A stretch of 34,775 nt of DNA from JAVKDP01 sp040222185. Its GTDB lineage: Bacteria > Bacteroidota > Rhodothermia > Balneolales > Balneolaceae. The position numbers were made by a program, and so were the translations under genes. Every line of letters begins with the position of its first letter. Position 1 is the first letter of the stretch. Shown here one piece after another: positions 32,292 through 34,775 of this stretch. The stretch covers positions 1 to 34,775 of the forward strand of contig JAVKDP010000064.1 in the NCBI GenBank assembly GCA_040222185.1. Reading direction: 5' to 3'. A model generated the notes under the pieces. That model was not told the origin of the DNA. It ran no database searches and worked only from the letters and a program-made list of their open reading frames with translations.

Positions 32292-33401
32292 TTAGTTGTC
32301 TTGATTGTTGATATAGGTAAGCAATCCGGTTTCTATGGTCAACCCCGGCCCAAAAGCAATAGGTAAAACTTTTGAATTAGTCGGGATGTTTGAGTTTCGT
32401 ATTTCATCTAACACAAATAGGATGGTCGCGCTACTCATATTCCCATATTGAGCAAGAACAGTCCGTGAAGAGGTCACCTGTTCTTTTTTTAACTCAAGCC
32501 CTTGTTCTACTTTATCTACAATCGCACGACCTCCGGGATGAACAGCCCAAATATCGATATCATCTTTAGAAATGGATAATTCATCAAAGGTAGGCGCCAA
32601 TACTTTGCCTAAGTTGGCAGCAATTATTTCAGGGACATAGCTTGACAGTATCATATTAAATCCAGCGTCACCAATAGTCCAGGCCATATCACTTTCGCCT
32701 TCATAAGCTAGTGAGGAAGAGAAAAGATCCAACCGATATCCTTTTCGTATTGGTTCCTTCGCGGATACGATTACTCCTGCTGCACCATCAGCAAATACCG
32801 AAGACGCTATCAGGTTGTCAATATCATTTTTATTTTGAAAATGAAGTGTACAAAGCTCTGTGCTTACAATTAAAACCACTGCATTCGGGTCAGCTTTGCA
32901 AAAGGATTCAGCCATTTTAAGCGCAGGTAATGAAGCGTAGCAACCCATAAAGCCAAGATAGAATCTCTTTGTGGAAGGATTTAGGCCAAGTCCTCTTACG
33001 ATTTCAAAATCAGGCCCAGGCGCAAAAAAACCAGTACAGGACACCGTAATAATGTGTGTAATATCTTTTTTATCGAACTCAGGATTTTGATCGAGTAATT
33101 TCTGAGCTACTTTTAGATATAGTTTTGTGGATTCAGTTTTATAAATCTCATTACGTTCACCGGTGCCGGGAGCGTTATCGTTGCTTAACGATCTTTTGAA
33201 AAAGGAATCCTCACGATCTTCTTTGAAATCATCGCTGAATAAATGTCTCTTTTCAATACCAGACTGACTATAAATCCGGTGTATAATGGCCTGGGTTTTA
33301 CGGCTGTGAGCAAGCCCGGCCTTCATAAATTCTCTAAGTTTTTGCTGTTCCCCAAATGTGTCTGGTACTGCTGTAGCTATATCATGAATATAAACGGACA
33401 T
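32292..33401 (-). CDS. Type III polyketide synthase (chalcone/alkylresorcinol synthase family)
   Basis: A 369-residue homodimeric ketosynthase that extends an acyl-CoA starter with malonyl-CoA and cyclises it without an acyl carrier protein. The catalytic triad is visible: Cys154 in GFMGCYASLPAL, His288 in WAVHPGGRAI and Asn321 in YGNMSSAT. The conserved C-terminal GPGLTIET loop is also present. Other family blocks are SCTGFFAPGPDF, SSVFADGAAGVIV and RFYLGFMGCYA. The N-terminal segment YSQSGIEKRH matches microbial type III PKSs. Product class (alkylresorcinol, pyrone or other) depends on the pocket and is not readable. Directly upstream is a MATE exporter gene (53-base gap); directly downstream are the methyltransferase and monooxygenase. 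Confidence 0.95.
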   Translation of the reverse strand: MSVYIHDIATAVPDTFGEQQKLREFMKAGLAHSRKTQAIIHRIYSQSGIEKRHLFSDDFKEDREDSFFKRSLSNDNAPGTGERNEIYKTESTKLYLKVAQKLLDQNPEFDKKDITHIITVSCTGFFAPGPDFEIVRGLGLNPSTKRFYLGFMGCYASLPALKMAESFCKADPNAVVLIVSTELCTLHFQNKNDIDNLIASSVFADGAAGVIVSAKEPIRKGYRLDLFSSSLAYEGESDMAWTIGDAGFNMILSSYVPEIIAANLGKVLAPTFDELSISKDDIDIWAVHPGGRAIVDKVEQGLELKKEQVTSSRTVLAQYGNMSSATILFVLDEIRNSNIPTNSKVLPIAFGPGLTIETGLLTYINNQDN

Positions 33402-33454
33402 ACACTAGGATACAGGTTTATATACCCAGATAAAACACTTCTTTTGAAAGAAAA

Positions 33455-34775
33455 CTATTTTTGTTTTGTGAGTGAATGGAACCGGAGGTTATGAAGTATC
33501 GCGGCAATACTTAACCCGGAAATAAGGCCGACCCATAAGCCTTCAGGGCCATAATCAAGCTTAATACCAAGATAATAACCTACAGGGAAACCGATAAGCC
33601 AGTAGGAGATGAAGTTCACAACCATTGGAATTCGAGTATCTTTCAAACCTCTTAAAGCTCCAAATCCACCTACTTGCAAACCATCAGAAATTTGGAATAT
33701 ACCGGCCATGAAGATTAGAGATACAGCCAACCTTTTTACCTCAATATCAGCCGAATAAATACCAACAATGAACTCCGGAATAGTGAAGATCAGAATAGCA
33801 GTACAGGTCATTATTAAAGTACATAAACCTGTTCCTAAGAAGCCTCTAAATCGTGCATCAGACATTGAGCCTTGCCCTACAGCCTTTCCAACTCTTTGAG
33901 AAATGGCCATCGAAAGTCCAAATGGAATCATAAAGATGGTAGCAGCAATATTAATAGCTACCTGGTGGGCTGCAGAAGCTGTAACACTAAGAGTTCCCAT
34001 CAAGAGACTCACAGATGCAAAAAGTAAAATCTCCATTGTGGAACTGGCACCACTAGGTATTCCTACTCTCAAAAGTTCTTTAATGTACTTCCACTCGGGG
34101 CCTTTAGTCTTAGCGAAGATATTGAAACGCTTATAAGGTTTGAATGAAATAGTAAAAGCAATAATGCTGATCCCTGCGATAATCTGAACAACAGAAGTTG
34201 CATATCCAGTGCCGATGGCACCCAATGCAGGGCTGCCAAGCTTTCCATACATAAAGATATAATTCGCAGGGATATTAAGTATCAGTGTTAAAAAAGCGAT
34301 GTACATGGGAGGCTTTGTAATAGCTAACCCCTCACTGAAATATCTGATACCTGCATAGGTAAATAATGCTACAATTCCCCAGGAAACGGATTTTAAATAA
34401 CCGGCTGCCAAGGGTATGATTTCAGCATCAACACCTATCATGTGCATAACAATATCCAGGTTTCTTATTGCGAAAAATGAAGGGATACTCAGGAATACAA
34501 CCAACCACAACATTTGCCGCGCACTTTTTCCTATTTCAAAAAACTTACGGGCACCAAGGTATTGAGAAACAATTGGATTTATAGCTACAAGAGTTGCCAT
34601 GCCAAATAAAGTAACGGGCAGATAAAGGGCATTTCCAACAGCAACACCAGCTAAATCAGCTGCAGAAAGTTTGCCAGCCATTATGGTATCCGTAACGTTT
34701 AGACCCATTCCCAGAAGTTGAGTTCCTACTATGGGCAGGCCAACTTTTAATAGAGTAGAGGACTCCTTTTTAATA
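33455..34775 (-). CDS. MATE-family efflux transporter, N-terminus beyond the window
   Basis: A multidrug and toxin extrusion transporter with about 12 membrane helices, including DLAGVAVGNALYLPVTLFGM, MIPFGLSMAISQRVGKAVGQ and FPVGYYLGIKLDYGPEG, which are typical NorM/DinF-like blocks. MATE proteins export organic compounds using Na+ or H+ gradients. The first ATG inside the window (34708) is not the true start. The frame stays open for 22 more codons to the edge and encodes the classical first-helix sequence LLKVGLPIVGTQLLGMG, so the real start lies beyond 34775. As the first visible gene on the strand leading into the PKS operon, it is a plausible exporter or resistance pump for the product. 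Confidence 0.92.
   Translation of the reverse strand, partial: IKKESSTLLKVGLPIVGTQLLGMGLNVTDTIMAGKLSAADLAGVAVGNALYLPVTLFGMATLVAINPIVSQYLGARKFFEIGKSARQMLWLVVFLSIPSFFAIRNLDIVMHMIGVDAEIIPLAAGYLKSVSWGIVALFTYAGIRYFSEGLAITKPPMYIAFLTLILNIPANYIFMYGKLGSPALGAIGTGYATSVVQIIAGISIIAFTISFKPYKRFNIFAKTKGPEWKYIKELLRVGIPSGASSTMEILLFASVSLLMGTLSVTASAAHQVAINIAATIFMIPFGLSMAISQRVGKAVGQGSMSDARFRGFLGTGLCTLIMTCTAILIFTIPEFIVGIYSADIEVKRLAVSLIFMAGIFQISDGLQVGGFGALRGLKDTRIPMVVNFISYWLIGFPVGYYLGIKLDYGPEGLWVGLISGLSIAAILHNLRFHSLTKQK

Noticed and set aside
33410..33454. TTCTTTTGAAAGAA quasi-palindrome after the MATE gene as a terminator
   Set aside because: The stem is short and AT-only with almost no loop, and no good T tract follows on the minus strand.
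34708..34708. ATG as start of the MATE gene
   Set aside because: The frame is open upstream to the window edge and encodes the conserved first helix, so this is an internal Met.
1..34775. tRNA, rRNA, CRISPR array, insertion sequence or prophage
   Set aside because: No cloverleaf-like or rRNA-like stretch, no regularly spaced repeats, and no transposase, integrase or phage gene were seen on either strand.

Overview
The window looks like a chromosomal segment of a Bacteroidota-related (FCB group) bacterium, most likely Balneolota or Rhodothermota. This is inferred from three things: moderately AT-rich DNA; two secreted proteins ending in type IX secretion (T9SS) sorting domains with the QNYPNPFNPSTNI signature; and promoters of the TTG/TAnnTTTG type used by Bacteroidota sigma-A, upstream of rplM and ispH. 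No tRNA, rRNA, CRISPR array, insertion sequence or phage gene is visible, and no gene-free stretch exceeds 300 bases.

Layout. 1-413 is the 3' end of an outer-membrane beta-barrel gene. 416-2577 holds a HAD phosphatase and, divergently, enolase with its terminator. 2680-8268 holds two large T9SS cargo proteins: a CotH-kinase/lamin-tail protein and an endonuclease I. 8353-11272 holds two small proteins of an unrecognised paralogous family around a membrane TPR-HTH regulator. 11411-13904 holds recF, a DciA-like gene and a YbbR-domain gene. On the minus strand, 13925-24639 is a housekeeping block read right to left: rplM, rpsI, rpsB, tsf, terminator, pyrH, frr, smc, ispH and a small membrane protein. 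It is interrupted between pyrH and frr by a plus-strand YHYH lipoprotein gene. 24913-28864 holds aconitase with a strong terminator, then a GAF/histidine-kinase-like protein whose kinase core looks inactive. 28884-34775 (minus) holds a thioredoxin-like protein and a compact accessory operon: MATE exporter, type III polyketide synthase, methyltransferase, FAD monooxygenase and polysaccharide deacetylase.

How the parts fit. The most promising accessory system is the last operon. Type III PKS + methyltransferase + flavin hydroxylase is the gene logic known from phenolic-lipid/alkylquinone pathways such as Streptomyces srsABC. Here it is joined to an exporter and a secreted NodB-fold deacetylase. 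The second candidate is the pair of related small proteins bracketing a TPR-TM-HTH regulator, with repeated TCTAC motifs in the divergent promoter region. Several spacers also hold strong inverted repeats (frr-smc, upstream of ispH, upstream of rpsB, upstream of recF) that may be RNA regulatory structures.
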